A stretch of 64,000 nucleotides of DNA from Flavobacterium agri (lineage in GTDB: Bacteria > Bacteroidota > Bacteroidia > Flavobacteriales > Flavobacteriaceae): positions 186,001-250,000 of the forward strand of contig NZ_JACBJI010000006.1 of the NCBI RefSeq assembly GCF_013401995.1, read 5' to 3'. Position 1 is the first letter of the stretch; every line of letters starts with the position of its first letter. Position numbers and translations under genes: made by a program. The notes under the pieces were generated by a model. That model saw only the letters and a list, made by a program, of their open reading frames with translations, was not told where the DNA came from and did no database searches. This document shows positions 62,720 through 64,000 of this stretch, piece by piece.

Positions 62720-62903
62720 GCGATGCCAATACTATTAACAAATTATTATTAACAGATTTTTTTGGTGGATTTGAGGCTTTTAAACACCTGTATTTGGCAT
62801 TTCCTGTACGTCGACGCGCGATTTCCGATACATCCGAATTTTGAATCCGATTTACCGAAGCAACTTTAGCGCCTCGGCACTTTAGCACTTCACCACAAAA
62901 ACT

Positions 62904-62911
62904 TACCTTTG
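62904..62911 (+). promoter_or_regulatory. -7 box of prfC
   Basis: TACCTTTG fits TAnnTTTG, 18 bases before the ATG; the -33 position reads TTA, one mismatch from TTG. Confidence 0.6.
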
Positions 62912-62929
62912 CCGTCCATTTTACACACC

Positions 62930-64000
62930 ATGAGTTTTTTAAAGGAAATCGACAGACGCCGTACGTTCGGCATCATCTCTCACCCCGATGCGGGTAAAAC
63001 GACATTGACCGAGAAATTGCTGCTTTTCGGAGGCGCGATCCAGGAAGCCGGAGCCGTAAAAAGCAACAAGATCAAGAAAGGCGCGACCTCCGACTTTATG
63101 GAAATCGAGCGCCAGAGAGGAATCTCGGTATCGACATCGGTTCTTGCGTTCAATTATCAGGACAAAAAAATCAACATTCTCGATACGCCGGGTCACAAGG
63201 ATTTTGCCGAAGACACGTATCGTACTTTGACTGCGGTCGATTCGGTGATCGTCGTGATCGACGTCGCAAAAGGCGTCGAGGAACAGACCGAAAAACTCGT
63301 GGGCGTTTGCCGTATGAGAAACATTCCGATGATCGTATTCATCAACAAGCTCGACCGCGAAGGTAAAGACGCTTTCGATCTGATGGATGAAGTGGAGCAA
63401 AAACTCGGATTGCGCGTCACGCCGTTGAGTTTCCCGATCGGTATGGGTTACGATTTCCAGGGAATCTACAACTTGTGGGAAAAGAACATCAACCTGTTCA
63501 GCGGCGACAGTCGTAAAAACATAGAGGAAACCATCGCGTTCGACGACGTACAGAATCCCGAACTCGAGAAAATCATCGGCGACAAGCCCGCAAACAAATT
63601 GCGAGAAGAACTCGAATTGATTTCGGAAGTATATCCGGCATTCGATCGCCAGGATTACCTCGATGGAAACCTTCAACCCGTATTTTTCGGTTCGGCCTTG
63701 AACAATTTCGGGGTACGCGAACTTTTGGATTGCTTTATCGAGATTGCGCCTGCGCCACGCCCGAAAGAATCGGATACGCGTTTGGTCAAGCCCGAAGAAC
63801 AGAAATTGTCCGGTTTCGTGTTCAAAATCCACGCGAACATGGATCCGAAACACCGCGACCGCTTGGCATTCGTGAAAATCGTCTCGGGAACTTTCGAAAG
63901 AAATAAACCGTATTTGCACGTACGCCAGAACAAATCGCTCAAGTTTTCGAGTCCGAACGCATTTTTTGCCGAGAAGAAAGAAATCGTCGACATTTCGTAT
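62930..64000 (+). CDS. prfC: peptide chain release factor 3, 3' end beyond window
   Basis: GTPase that recycles RF1/RF2 from the ribosome after termination. The 357 visible codons start at ATG 62930 ([18 protein letters not shown]). G1 is HPDAGKTT (18-25), the switch I region has RGISVSTSV (63-71), G3 is DTPGH (85-89) and G4 is NKLD near residue 139. These match RF3 rather than EF-G. Family length is about 530, so the C-terminal third lies to the right of the window. Confidence 0.96.
   Translation, partial: MSFLKEIDRRRTFGIISHPDAGKTTLTEKLLLFGGAIQEAGAVKSNKIKKGATSDFMEIERQRGISVSTSVLAFNYQDKKINILDTPGHKDFAEDTYRTLTAVDSVIVVIDVAKGVEEQTEKLVGVCRMRNIPMIVFINKLDREGKDAFDLMDEVEQKLGLRVTPLSFPIGMGYDFQGIYNLWEKNINLFSGDSRKNIEETIAFDDVQNPELEKIIGDKPANKLREELELISEVYPAFDRQDYLDGNLQPVFFGSALNNFGVRELLDCFIEIAPAPRPKESDTRLVKPEEQKLSGFVFKIHANMDPKHRDRLAFVKIVSGTFERNKPYLHVRQNKSLKFSSPNAFFAEKKEIVDISY

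Overview
This 64 kb window looks like chromosomal core DNA from a member of the Bacteroidota, most likely family Flavobacteriaceae. The evidence is the gene neighbourhoods (xerD next to the aroQ region; recQ-fmt-HU-YqgE-class IV aminotransferase; DUF493-DUF4290-murA; dapF-GNAT-mltG-DUF2279), a secreted protein with a type IX secretion sorting domain, several OMP_b-brl outer-membrane proteins ending in Phe, scarce Shine-Dalgarno sequences, and the Bacteroidota promoter TTG-N19-TAnnTTTG. Four promoters match that consensus exactly, with a 19-base spacer. Codons such as TCG, CGA and GCG are frequent, so the DNA appears GC-richer than a typical Flavobacterium (judged by eye, not computed).

Layout. 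1-5 kb: an M23 peptidase cut by the left edge, a coiled-coil protein with zapA, a 6S-like RNA, rny and xerD. 5.3-8 kb: four outer-membrane beta-barrel genes lying between xerD and aroQ. 8-16 kb: aroQ, a large DUF5686 protein, small accessory genes, and the DUF493-DUF4290-murA cluster, whose MurA has Asp instead of the usual catalytic Cys. 16-22.4 kb: a P-loop ATPase, recQ-fmt, HU, YqgE, a class IV aminotransferase, a START-like protein and a tRNA-Met. 22.4-29.6 kb: a 580-base AT-rich leader region and a 2163-residue mosaic secreted protein. 29.6-39.3 kb: hisS, an FtsX-type permease, prmC, GNAT, ribD, HAD, IMPACT, thioesterase, dnaA, a low-molecular-weight phosphatase and an RsmI-like methyltransferase. 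39.3-43.5 kb: a lysozyme-like protein with a long structured leader, DUF2279, mltG, GNAT and dapF. 43.6-50 kb: an HtrA protease, a long-form GAPDH, YciI-like and DinB proteins, and an amino-acid permease. 49.7-53.7 kb: mostly poorly characterised lipoproteins and membrane proteins, DUF2236, DUF72 and a metallophosphoesterase. 53.7-64 kb: aconitase, an acyltransferase, a MoxR ATPase, a three-gene SurA/PpiC periplasmic chaperone operon and prfC, cut by the right edge.

Themes. Envelope construction is strongly represented: MurA, MltG, the lysozyme-like protein, M23, HtrA, the SurA trio and the beta-barrels. The SurA/PpiC proteins and HtrA are plausible folding and quality-control factors for the beta-barrels. 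Central metabolism (aconitase, GAPDH, riboflavin, shikimate and DAP steps) and information processing (DnaA, RecQ, RNase Y, HisS, Fmt, PrmC, RF3) make up most of the rest. Intergenic spaces carry dispersed inverted repeats and short tandem repeats with 7-, 14- or 15-base periods; one of these supplies the -33 box of a promoter. No CRISPR array, insertion sequence, prophage or rRNA operon is seen, and no clear new multi-gene system. The most unusual signals are the structured leader with an overlapping short ORF before the lysozyme-like gene, near-leaderless promoters at ribD/GNAT/dapF, the repeat families, and the coiled-coil partner of zapA.
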